From positions 1 to 64,000 of the forward strand of contig JAFYWB010000037.1 in assembly GCA_017549025.1 (NCBI GenBank): a stretch of DNA of 64,000 nt, read 5' to 3'. Below are positions 50,627-58,678 of the stretch, piece after piece. The stretch is from Treponema sp. GTDB lineage: Bacteria > Spirochaetota > Spirochaetia > Treponematales > Treponemataceae. The notes under the pieces were generated by a model. The model did not search any database and had not been told where the DNA came from. It worked only from the letters and a program-made list of their open reading frames with translations. Within the stretch, counting starts at the first letter, position 1; each line of letters begins with the position of its first letter. Position numbers and translations under genes: made by a program.

Positions 50627-52072
50627 ATGAAACCTTCCGTATCTGTTGTTTTCGCCAGTTTTGTAGCCCTAATATCTGCCATTGTTCTGGTTGTGTTCAT
50701 CCGTCTCCCAGTATCCTCCTTGTGGAGGGGCTATAATATTTTGTATGTGCCAGTGGAGCTTGAAGAACAGGTGGTGCTGCAGGCCTTGGAAGCTGTTGGC
50801 ATTGTGGATGTGGTAAGCCTTTCCAAGCAGCAACAGCCGGTATATTCTACTTTTGCTCCCGTTCAGTCTATTGTAAGTACCCAGCACTCTTATCTGCGGC
50901 AGCGGGAAAATTATTTTTTTGACCGTTCCCAGCAGATGCAGCTTTTTTATGTTCCCAGTGAATCAATGGAGCAGGCTCAAACAGTAGTGGATTTTCTACA
51001 GTCGTTGCCAGGTGGGATGAATGCAGGTTTGGAAGGAAAGACGACCTATCCTTGGATGGTGCCTCTGGTGGTTTTTCTGGTGTTTTTGATTTTGGTGGTG
51101 CTTTCTCGGGCTAAAGGCTTTATGCTTACGGTTGGATTTTTTCCCTTGTTGTTTTCTATATGCATTCCTTCCTACAGTGGTGCAGGTGGAGCACTACTGC
51201 TGCTTTATTGCTTTTTTTTATGTAGTACCTTTTGGAAGCGGAAGGATATGTTTAAGGCTATTAAAAAGAGTGCCCTTATCCTGCTGTTTGGTTGTGCGAG
51301 TGTTCCCGTTGCCTTTATGGGGTCTTGGAAGGAAGGGCTACTGTTTTTGGTAACCATCGTGGCCTCCCTTTCCCTGTGCTTCGTTTTGATGAATTGGGAG
51401 CCGAAAAAGTCTAAGGGATTTATGCCTGTTCCCATTCGGAGTGCTCGGCTGGTGTCTGTAGTTTCTTCTGTGGCTTCCTTTACCTTGTTTATTCCAGCGG
51501 TGGCGGCCACCATTCTTTCTATTTCCTTGCTGTTTTTTGGTTATTTTCCCTCAGATACTTCAATAAATGGCTTGTTTCTTCCTGCTCCTGCAAGGTATAC
51601 TGATACTATGTCTTTTGATTCTGTATCTTTTCAAGATAATGGACAGCAAGCATACTTGGAGGAGGAGCTTCCTTCTCTTGTCCACTATGTTGACTGGGTG
51701 TGGGACACATTGACGTATTCCTATCGTTCTCTCCACGAGCTTCAGGTCTTTGAACTGGTGTCTGCAGGAGAGACTCTGCTGCTCCCTAGCTATCGGGTGA
51801 ATCAGGAGGGAATCATTCAGGAGGAGTATACACCAGTGTATTCCCTTGACGATGCTTTTATCTCCTCTGTTATGGAAGGAATCCAAGATGGGGCCTTTCA
51901 GATAGAGGCTGTGTTGAAAAAACAAAACTGCTTTACCTCCGTGGTGTATCGGAGGATGGGAGATTTCTTGGCTGGTGGATCCCAGGGACAAGTGTTTATC
52001 TTTTTGTCCCTTTTTACAACCATTGTAATTTCCCTCATAGCAGGCATATTTATATGGAGAATCCAAAAATGA
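50627..52072 (+). CDS. Large membrane protein heading the Rnf operon, unknown function
   Basis: The 481-residue protein has one N-terminal helix (about 7-27), a 115-residue extracytoplasmic domain, a block of about six helices (145-310), a second extracytoplasmic domain of 130 residues and a final helix (about 457-478). No known Rnf subunit has this layout. Its last codons overlap rnfC by ATGA. TATAAT at 50616-50621 lies 5 nt before the ATG, with no good -35 and no Shine-Dalgarno. I do not recognise the family; a dedicated Rnf partner or assembly factor is an inference from position only. Confidence 0.65.
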   Translation: MKPSVSVVFASFVALISAIVLVVFIRLPVSSLWRGYNILYVPVELEEQVVLQALEAVGIVDVVSLSKQQQPVYSTFAPVQSIVSTQHSYLRQRENYFFDRSQQMQLFYVPSESMEQAQTVVDFLQSLPGGMNAGLEGKTTYPWMVPLVVFLVFLILVVLSRAKGFMLTVGFFPLLFSICIPSYSGAGGALLLLYCFFLCSTFWKRKDMFKAIKKSALILLFGCASVPVAFMGSWKEGLLFLVTIVASLSLCFVLMNWEPKKSKGFMPVPIRSARLVSVVSSVASFTLFIPAVAATILSISLLFFGYFPSDTSINGLFLPAPARYTDTMSFDSVSFQDNGQQAYLEEELPSLVHYVDWVWDTLTYSYRSLHELQVFELVSAGETLLLPSYRVNQEGIIQEEYTPVYSLDDAFISSVMEGIQDGAFQIEAVLKKQNCFTSVVYRRMGDFLAGGSQGQVFIFLSLFTTIVISLIAGIFIWRIQK

Positions 52073-53358
52073 AGATGAAGGTTTCTGATTTATTGCCATA
52101 CAAACAGGTCCGGTATCAGGAGTCCACCAATGCCTTTTTGCCCAAGGAAGCGATTATTCCCTTGCTGCAAGAAAAGGATACAACCACTTTTTGTACGGTA
52201 CAGGAAGGCGAGGTGGTGGAGGAAGGACAGGTTCTGGCTACTAGCAGGGAATTGCATGGATCTGTCATTCATTCTTCTGTGCCTGGGGTTGTTTCTCAGA
52301 TACAATACATTACCGACCCTGACGGACGACGGGTTCACGCTGTAAAGGTACGGCTGCAGGGAGAATTCTCCCTCTATGGCAAGCCTCGTAAGGCGGTGGA
52401 TTGGAAAAGCTTTCCTCCCAGCACCTTACGGAGAATTATTGCTGACAAGGGTGTGGTAAATACCTTTGGTAGGGCCGTTTCTCTGGTACATCAGATGGAC
52501 AGGCTCATGGAAAAGAGCAAGCCAAGCCTCGTGGTTCGTTTGTTCGACCTTGATCCTAGCTGCTATGTGGACCAGTTTCTGGCAGAACAGTTTTCTCAAG
52601 AGATTATGACGGGAATAGAAATCCTTGCTGCTGCCTTGGAGACAAAGCGGGTGGTGCTGGTGGTGCCACAAAACTTTGCACCCAAAAAGGAGCTGGTATT
52701 GCCAGAGGGTGAGGTGGAATATAGCAAGGTGGAAACAGACACCTCCTACTATCCTGTTGGTGGAAAAAGAGATATTATTGCACATCTGAAACGGCGACGA
52801 CGGGAAGGTCGTGTTTCCTTCAAGGATTTATATGTAGACAGCACCACACTCTACGATGTGTATGAAGCTGTGGTGTACAATCAGCCCGTAATCGACAAGT
52901 TTATTCAGATTGCAGGCCACGCTGTGTATGGAGAAGGTATCCTGAAGGTGCGTCTTGGTACCAGCATTCGTTCCTTGATTGGAGAATTTGGTGGTTTTGA
53001 AAAGGATGGTGGAAAGATTGTGGTAAATGGTATTTTGATGGGCCACAATGTAACAGATCTCGATACTCCTATTACCAAAGAGGTGAAGTCTGTTATTATT
53101 ATTCCACCAAAGGATGTTGTAAGTCCTGTCAGCTTGGAGTGTATCCGCTGTGGTATGTGCCGTCACGTTTGTCCTATGGGGATGTCTCCCGATATTTTGT
53201 ACGGACATTACACCTTCAATCGAGAAATTTCACAGAATCAGCTTAATACCTTGCGAAATTGTTCTGACTGTGTTCTTTGCAATGCTGTTTGCCCCGCCCG
53301 ATTGCCATTGTGCCAAAGTATCAAGCTTTTAAGAGGAGCAATCAATGAGAAAAAATAA
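52069..53358 (+). CDS. rnfC: Rnf electron-transport complex subunit C
   Basis: RnfC takes electrons from NADH or delivers them to it in the ion-translocating ferredoxin:NAD+ oxidoreductase. The 429-residue protein has an N-terminal barrel-sandwich region (VEEGQVLATS, HSSVPGVVSQIQYI) and two C-terminal 4Fe-4S motifs, CIRCGMCRHVCP and CSDCVLCNAVCP. The central region is shorter and more divergent than in proteobacteria, and I cannot see a good Rossmann glycine motif. I start at 52069, 9 nt after GGAG; a frame start at 52054 is possible. Confidence 0.87.
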   Translation: MKMKVSDLLPYKQVRYQESTNAFLPKEAIIPLLQEKDTTTFCTVQEGEVVEEGQVLATSRELHGSVIHSSVPGVVSQIQYITDPDGRRVHAVKVRLQGEFSLYGKPRKAVDWKSFPPSTLRRIIADKGVVNTFGRAVSLVHQMDRLMEKSKPSLVVRLFDLDPSCYVDQFLAEQFSQEIMTGIEILAAALETKRVVLVVPQNFAPKKELVLPEGEVEYSKVETDTSYYPVGGKRDIIAHLKRRRREGRVSFKDLYVDSTTLYDVYEAVVYNQPVIDKFIQIAGHAVYGEGILKVRLGTSIRSLIGEFGGFEKDGGKIVVNGILMGHNVTDLDTPITKEVKSVIIIPPKDVVSPVSLECIRCGMCRHVCPMGMSPDILYGHYTFNREISQNQLNTLRNCSDCVLCNAVCPARLPLCQSIKLLRGAINEKK

Positions 53359-54403
53359 TGTCTTGACTCTGCGTCCCTTCCATTATGCCGCACCGTCCAT
53401 TTCCACCATGACAATTGGAATGCTTTGTGTGTTGGTTCCCCATCTTGTAATGCTGGCAGTGACCGCAAGCTTTCAGTCCTTGTTTATCATCCTTTCTGCT
53501 GTTTTGGCATCCTTTGCAGCAGAGGCTATTGATGCACTTCTCATTAGAAAGCGTGCAATCACTATTCCTGTTACCTTGTTGCAAGGTATCCTTATTGGAA
53601 TGTTTCTTCCTTCCATGTATCCAGTGGTGGCAGTGTTCTTTATCATTTTTGTGACATTGTTCATCGCAAAGTATCCCTTTGGTGGTATTGCTGGTTCTTG
53701 GATAAATCCCGTGGCCATTTCCATTGTTATGGCTTATTTTGTAGGAGCCATCTGGTTTCCTACCTTTATCATTTCACCCTTGTATCTGCAGTCCCAAAAT
53801 GTTTCCTTGATGTTGATTCACGATGGTGTGTTTCCCATCTGTTCCTTAGATTCAGTTATTACAGGCTTTTTGAACAACAAGGTGTTTTCTTCTTTGGGAA
53901 CCAATATTCCTGAAGGATATATCTCTTTGCTGTGGGATACCGGTGCTTCAATTCCTGCCTTCCGCTTTAATTTCTTTACCTTGTTGGGTTCCTTGGCGCT
54001 GTATTCTATTCGTTCCCTGCGGATGGAGGCTCCAGTAAGCTTTATCCTGACTTACGGCTTTCTTGTGTGGCTGCTTTGTCCTATTTTTGCTGGTGGTTCC
54101 ATGGGAAATGGCGATGTGCTACTGGCGCTATTTACTGGAGGCACCTTGTTCAGCGCTTTCTTTGTGTTGTCTTGGTTTGGAACTGTTCCCATGACCATTG
54201 CTGGAAAGATTTTTTACGGAATACTGACGGGAATCGCTGCATTTTTCATCTCTGGATATGGGCTTTCATCTGTTGGTGCCATGTTCTCAGTCTTTTGTGG
54301 AAACATCTTCTCCCTGTTGATTCAGATGATAGAGCATTGGCAGGGAGAGAAAAAACTTTCTAACCTTATGAATCCTCATCCTCAAACACAGGAGCATAAC
54401 TAA
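53345..54403 (+). CDS. rnfD: Rnf complex subunit D
   Basis: The 352-residue polytopic membrane subunit carries covalent FMN in characterised Rnf complexes. The segment D198-T-G-A-S202 fits the (S/T)GA(T/S) flavinylation consensus and lies at the expected distance from the N-terminus. The rest has ten or so helices with GIAGSWINPVAIS. It overlaps rnfC by 14 nt, with GAGGAG 6 nt upstream. Confidence 0.88.
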   Translation: MRKNNVLTLRPFHYAAPSISTMTIGMLCVLVPHLVMLAVTASFQSLFIILSAVLASFAAEAIDALLIRKRAITIPVTLLQGILIGMFLPSMYPVVAVFFIIFVTLFIAKYPFGGIAGSWINPVAISIVMAYFVGAIWFPTFIISPLYLQSQNVSLMLIHDGVFPICSLDSVITGFLNNKVFSSLGTNIPEGYISLLWDTGASIPAFRFNFFTLLGSLALYSIRSLRMEAPVSFILTYGFLVWLLCPIFAGGSMGNGDVLLALFTGGTLFSAFFVLSWFGTVPMTIAGKIFYGILTGIAAFFISGYGLSSVGAMFSVFCGNIFSLLIQMIEHWQGEKKLSNLMNPHPQTQEHN

Positions 54404-54876
54404 TGGAACCTAAGAAACTTGCCCTTCACCTTGCATTTTTTCTGGCAGTTGTGCTGGTACTTTTTGGTATTCTCGTTCTCATGACCTTTGCTTCCCGTGA
54501 TGCTTGGGACAAGGGGCTTCAACGGCGTGTTGCTCAGACTATTGAGCGGCTGTATCCAGGAGAATATGTTGCTGGAAATAAGCTAGTGCTTCAAGGGCCT
54601 TATGCCACCTCTGCTGCAGCCTACGAGCTAGTGCCTGTTTCCAGCCAAAAAACTGGGCCAGTCTACGGTGTTATTGTTCGGGTGGCTACCCTGTACGGAC
54701 CACTGCCTGCTGTGTATCGTTATTCAGCTACAGCGGGTGCAGAATTCATCGGTTTTGCGGTGTTTGATTCCCACATTGGAAAGGAAGCCGCCATTACAGA
54801 AAGCCTGCGTCACTCTGTGCAGGTGTCTCGTTGGAAAAAACGTATTCCAATGCTTCTTGGTATGGAGAGTAATTAA
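54403..54876 (+). CDS. rnfG: RnfG-like subunit, C-terminally shortened
   Basis: The 157-residue protein has one N-terminal helix and the FMN-binding-domain start (GPVYGVIVRVATLYG, then AEFIGFAVFDSHIG). Family members normally continue to an S(T)GAT flavinylation motif about 40 residues after this point. Here the chain ends LLGMESN and no such motif is present in any reading of the C-terminus. AGGAG precedes the ATG, which shares a base with the rnfD stop. Assignment is by order plus partial domain. Confidence 0.7.
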   Translation: MEPKKLALHLAFFLAVVLVLFGILVLMTFASRDAWDKGLQRRVAQTIERLYPGEYVAGNKLVLQGPYATSAAAYELVPVSSQKTGPVYGVIVRVATLYGPLPAVYRYSATAGAEFIGFAVFDSHIGKEAAITESLRHSVQVSRWKKRIPMLLGMESN

Positions 54877-54878
54877 GT

Positions 54879-55514
54879 ATGAATAGAAATACCGTCTTTA
54901 TGTACATTGCAGTGTCCTTGGTTATGCTGGTTCCAGTACCGGGGAGATTGTATTACGGAGTACCTGTAATCATGGTGTTGAACTTGCTGATGGTCTTGAC
55001 CACCTTGTTCAGCAAGTTTATGGATTTTTTCAAATTCTACGCACTTAAGCCCATTTGTATTTTGCTGGTGCTGGTGGGAATTACTATTTTTGCCCGTCAG
55101 CTTTTAATTCTGTACTCTCCAATGACAGCCTTAACTATGGGATTTATTATCTATATGCCTGCCGTAGCTGTATTGATGTTGGGACGTTTCTTTGATAACA
55201 GAGGAATGCAGCTGAAGATGGCGCTTGTGGGAAATATGCGAGAGTCAGGCTTTTTCTCAATCTATGCCTTTGTGTTTTTCTTACTGCGGGATATTGTGGG
55301 TTATGGAACCATTTCCTTTCCCATTCCCTCTGGTATCTTTAAACTTGAGTTGCCAACCCTCTCTTATTTTAGCCCCTTTACCTTCTGGGCTTCTATTCCA
55401 GGAGCCTTGGTACTGTCTGGTCTTTTGCTAGCAGCACTTTCCTTTATTCGAAAATACAGTGGCATCCTTGAGCGAAGTGCTCAGCTACGTCAGGAGGAAG
55501 CAAATGATAATTGA
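54879..55514 (+). CDS. rnfE: Rnf complex subunit E
   Basis: The 211-residue polytopic membrane protein lies between G and A, matching the RnfE position in C-D-G-E-A-B operons. Six helices are visible, with SGFFSIYAFVFFLLRDI and a charged C-terminal tail. It is more divergent than rnfA or rnfD. It begins 2 nt after rnfG and overlaps rnfA by 11 nt. Confidence 0.78.
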   Translation: MNRNTVFMYIAVSLVMLVPVPGRLYYGVPVIMVLNLLMVLTTLFSKFMDFFKFYALKPICILLVLVGITIFARQLLILYSPMTALTMGFIIYMPAVAVLMLGRFFDNRGMQLKMALVGNMRESGFFSIYAFVFFLLRDIVGYGTISFPIPSGIFKLELPTLSYFSPFTFWASIPGALVLSGLLLAALSFIRKYSGILERSAQLRQEEANDN

Positions 55515-56052
55515 GTGTCTTTTCTTCATTTTGTGTTCCGTATTCTTGTATGGAATAGGGCTTAATCGAGCCGTTATCATTTCCTCCTCTCCCAAGGGCT
55601 TGGCTCTTTCCTTCATGAAGTCTCTTTTTGCAACTGTTTCTACGGTGGCTCTGTCATACTTGGTGATTCAAAACCTTTTGGTGCCTCTGGCCTTGCAGGA
55701 ATTGTTTCCCTTGGTGTGCATTCTGATTTTCTTGATTGTGTCGGTTTTCATTGAAGTGCTGATTCGTCTTACAGTAAATTCCACGGTAACGGAGTTTTCC
55801 GTATCCTTCCTCTGTGTACTTTTAGCCATCAACGAAAGCCTGACCTTGGTGGAAGGGATTTTGTTTGTAATGTGCTGCCTCACCTCATTTTATATTCTTA
55901 TTCCTGTTTTGGCTGCATTGCGACGACGGAATGAGCATGCAAGTCCACTGCCAGTTTTCAAGAATTCTCTGATTTTGTTCAGCCTTGCCATTTTGATTTT
56001 GTTTGTTTTGGTTTTTGATGCCTCATGGTTGAACGGAGGAATAGCACGATGA
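55504..56052 (+). CDS. rnfA: Rnf complex subunit A
   Basis: The 182-residue six-helix protein is paralogous to RnfE and forms the ion-channel half with it. The opening ECLFFILCSVFLYGIGLNRAVI and the central helix LLAINESL are RnfA-like. GGAGG is 7 nt before the ATG at 55504, inside the end of rnfE. It overlaps rnfB by ATGA. Confidence 0.82.
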   Translation: MIIECLFFILCSVFLYGIGLNRAVIISSSPKGLALSFMKSLFATVSTVALSYLVIQNLLVPLALQELFPLVCILIFLIVSVFIEVLIRLTVNSTVTEFSVSFLCVLLAINESLTLVEGILFVMCCLTSFYILIPVLAALRRRNEHASPLPVFKNSLILFSLAILILFVLVFDASWLNGGIAR

Positions 56053-56651
56053 TTGTTACCATATTGCTTCTTTTGCTCTTTTTGATTGTTGCCAGCTTGA
56101 TTACCATCTTTATTTTCTCTGTTTTGATTCCTTCCATTAGCCAAGACAAGGATCGAGTGCAGAAATTTATCTTTGCTCCAGACGAGCTCAAGATTTCTAG
56201 CCCTCCAAAAAAGTCGTTGGAGGATAGCGGAATGCGAGCAGTGGTGCTTTGTAGCCATAACAAGGAATTCCAGCAGCGACGGATTGATTACCAGGGCCCT
56301 AAGGATTGTGTTTTGTTCACCAAGATGTACGAAACAGAATACGACTGTTTTCAGCAATGTCTTGGCTTTGGAACCTGTGTGGGCCAATGTCCCCAGCGTG
56401 CAATTCAGATTGTCAATAACACGGCGGTGGTTTTAGCTGGATGTATTGGTTGTGGTCGCTGTGTAGCAGCCTGTCCCAAACACATTATCAAGCTATTTCC
56501 TAAAGATACAGCTGATTCTCAAATTCCTTGTGGAAATGTGGAGGGCGGAACAACCTGTACGGCCTGTCAGAGAAAGGAAAAGACAGAAATTCCACCTCGG
56601 CACATTTTCAAAGTGTGGAAGCTCTGTTATAATATTTTTTATAGGAAATAA
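56049..56651 (+). CDS. rnfB: Rnf complex subunit B, reduced Fe-S set
   Basis: RnfB accepts electrons from ferredoxin. The 200-residue protein has one N-terminal helix, then the C-terminal pair of ferredoxin-like clusters: CFQQCLGFGTCVGQCP and CIGCGRCVAACP. The N-terminal Fe-S domain of typical RnfB (LPGxNCGxCG...) is missing; the region between helix and ferredoxin is charged and has only lone cysteines. It completes the operon. The GH57-like gene begins 12 nt later. Confidence 0.85.
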   Translation: MIVTILLLLLFLIVASLITIFIFSVLIPSISQDKDRVQKFIFAPDELKISSPPKKSLEDSGMRAVVLCSHNKEFQQRRIDYQGPKDCVLFTKMYETEYDCFQQCLGFGTCVGQCPQRAIQIVNNTAVVLAGCIGCGRCVAACPKHIIKLFPKDTADSQIPCGNVEGGTTCTACQRKEKTEIPPRHIFKVWKLCYNIFYRK

Positions 56652-56663
56652 CAGGAACGGCTG

Positions 56664-58577
56664 ATGGGGACAATACATCTTTGTCTTGAAGTAAACTGCA
56701 ATTATATGGAGCTCTATTCTCGACTGAATCCAGACCTTGCTTATCAGCAGGCCTTGGGTGAGCTATTTGCATCCCAGTATAACGAGTACTACAAGCTTCT
56801 GCAGTTTCTTTATGCCCATCCCTCCTGCCAGCTTTCCATTTCCATCTCGGGTCGCCATCTTGATTGGTTTGCCCGCAATCACCGAGAATTTTTACTGGTG
56901 CTTTCAGAGCTTATTAGCCGTAAGCAGGTGGAAATCCTTGGTGGAGCCTATTACAATCCCCTGTTACCAACGATTTTGCCCGTGGATCGGGTGGCGCAGA
57001 TTGAGCTGTATACCACCGCCTTGAGACGTCACACTGGAAAGCGTCCTCGTGGTATGGTGATTCCCAACAATGCTTGGGATCCAAGCTTGGTTTCTTGCCT
57101 TAAAACCTGTTCTATGGATTTTGTCATGATGGATAGTCGTCTCATTCCTCAAGGCCGAAAATCATTTTTGCCGTATATTGTTCAGGAGCAGGGAAAGATT
57201 ATCTATGTGCTGGGGCAAAATCAACAGCAAAGTCCCTTCCAATGCTCTGGAGTAGTAGAACAGGAAACAAGCCTGTTAATTTCTCCTAAGGAATATCTTG
57301 CTGGCTTGGAAAAGGAAGTGTTTTCTGCCTGTCCTGAGGCAGAAAATCCCTTGGTGTGTGTAAGCTTAAATCTTGAGCAGATGAATCAGCTATTGGAAAC
57401 TCAGTGGCTGCAGCAGCTAGACAGCATTATCAATGAGGAGCAGCTTCGTCCAGTTTTCCAGTGGAACCTGCCTTCCCGCTACATCAAAATGACCCAGCAC
57501 TATCAGCGAACCTATATTCCAGCAGGTGTGCTTTTAACCGATCATGATTCATCTTCCCAAGAGCTTCAAGATGGCCGGGAGTCCGTCTTAACTCCCTACG
57601 ACTATCTGCTGCAAAATACTGGAACCTATCTTTTGTATTCCAAGATGATGCATTTGAGTATTTTGGTAAGTCAAAGTCGTGGAGACAAAAGCCGCAGGAA
57701 AAATGTCCGTGACCTGCTGATGGAATCCCAAGCTGGTGAGTCTTATTCGGTGCAAGCTACCAAAGCTTGTTCCAACTCTCAAAAACATGCTTACCGTAGT
57801 CTCCTACATGCAGAGCGTATTGCCCGTGAATATACAGGATTTTACGATTCAGTGACCTCCTACGACTATGATGCAGATGGAATCCGTGAGTATATCTGCC
57901 AATTCCAGCCCTACAATGCCTATATTCAGCGACGTGGTGGCTCCATCTTTGAATTTGACGTTTTCCAAACCTACAGAAATTATGCAGGAAGAGGGGAAAC
58001 TGGCTTTGGTCTTTTCTTGGATTATTTTCTGGAGGAGTTTTCCTCTGACCGCAATGACCTGTTCTCCCGCCAGCTGTACAAGGAACGCAGCTTTGACGGA
58101 AAGCGAAAGAATATCGAGCTGACTGCTCGTGGTCTTGTGGGGCAGAATGGTCAGCAGGTGAGCTTAAAAAAGAATTACGTGGTTTCTCCTGATGGTATTC
58201 TCGTTCAGTACATCATCAAAAACGAGGGCTTGGAGCCACTGCGTCAGGTTTTTGCTGTGGATTCTCACATTCAGCTGGATGCTGCCGGTGGAGATAAGCT
58301 GGATACAGAACTTATCTGTGGACAGGGAGAAGAACTGCAGGTGTTCCATAGCCAGCTTCCAGAAGGCAAGGGGCGGGAAGTGTCTCAGGTTCGTTTTTCT
58401 GACCAAGAGGTTTCCTTTGTCTTTGTGCTGAACGAGCAGGCTGACCTTCAGATGGAGGCACAAAACGGCAATCTTCTGGTGTCCTTGTGCTGGCAGCTGG
58501 AGATTCCTCCGCAGCGTGAAGTTGAAAAGAACATCAGCTTTGTGGTACTGCCCCGAAGGAACACAAAACGCCTTTAG
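56664..58577 (+). CDS. GH57-fold protein with lost catalytic residues (DUF1925/1926 type)
   Basis: The 637-residue protein has the GH57 alpha-glucanotransferase-like layout: N-terminal barrel (about 1-290, with EILGGAYYNPLLP and SLLISPKEYLAGLE), linker, and C-terminal beta-sandwich domains (about 400-630). In GH57 the nucleophile lies in a TERVWEP-like motif; here residues 134-140 read PNNAWDP, so Glu is Asn135. The acid/base region (DDGE-like) reads NLE at 236-238. It is probably a carbohydrate-binding pseudoenzyme or uses other residues. ATG after AGGA; last gene before the metG promoter. Confidence 0.75.
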   Translation: MGTIHLCLEVNCNYMELYSRLNPDLAYQQALGELFASQYNEYYKLLQFLYAHPSCQLSISISGRHLDWFARNHREFLLVLSELISRKQVEILGGAYYNPLLPTILPVDRVAQIELYTTALRRHTGKRPRGMVIPNNAWDPSLVSCLKTCSMDFVMMDSRLIPQGRKSFLPYIVQEQGKIIYVLGQNQQQSPFQCSGVVEQETSLLISPKEYLAGLEKEVFSACPEAENPLVCVSLNLEQMNQLLETQWLQQLDSIINEEQLRPVFQWNLPSRYIKMTQHYQRTYIPAGVLLTDHDSSSQELQDGRESVLTPYDYLLQNTGTYLLYSKMMHLSILVSQSRGDKSRRKNVRDLLMESQAGESYSVQATKACSNSQKHAYRSLLHAERIAREYTGFYDSVTSYDYDADGIREYICQFQPYNAYIQRRGGSIFEFDVFQTYRNYAGRGETGFGLFLDYFLEEFSSDRNDLFSRQLYKERSFDGKRKNIELTARGLVGQNGQQVSLKKNYVVSPDGILVQYIIKNEGLEPLRQVFAVDSHIQLDAAGGDKLDTELICGQGEELQVFHSQLPEGKGREVSQVRFSDQEVSFVFVLNEQADLQMEAQNGNLLVSLCWQLEIPPQREVEKNISFVVLPRRNTKRL

Positions 58578-58606
58578 TTGACTAAACTGCCATAACCCTA
58601 TAAAAT
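58578..58606 (+). promoter_or_regulatory. metG promoter
   Basis: TTGACT (58578-58583), 17-nt spacer, TAAAAT (58601-58606). It begins directly after the upstream stop and gives a leader of about 65 nt. Confidence 0.78.
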
Positions 58607-58620
58607 TGTAACGGTTTTCT

Positions 58621-58640
58621 CTAAAATGGCTTCATTTTAG
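58621..58640 (+). promoter_or_regulatory. Hairpin in the metG leader
   Basis: CTAAAATG (58621-58628), loop GCTT, CATTTTAG (58633-58640): a perfect 8-bp stem with a tetraloop. It is followed by GGGGATTTCACATA and then seven T (58653-58659). No Shine-Dalgarno precedes the metG ATG. It could be an attenuator or a leader stability element. Confidence 0.5.
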
Positions 58641-58678
58641 GGGATTTCACATATTTTTTTATATTTTATGGTGTTTCA

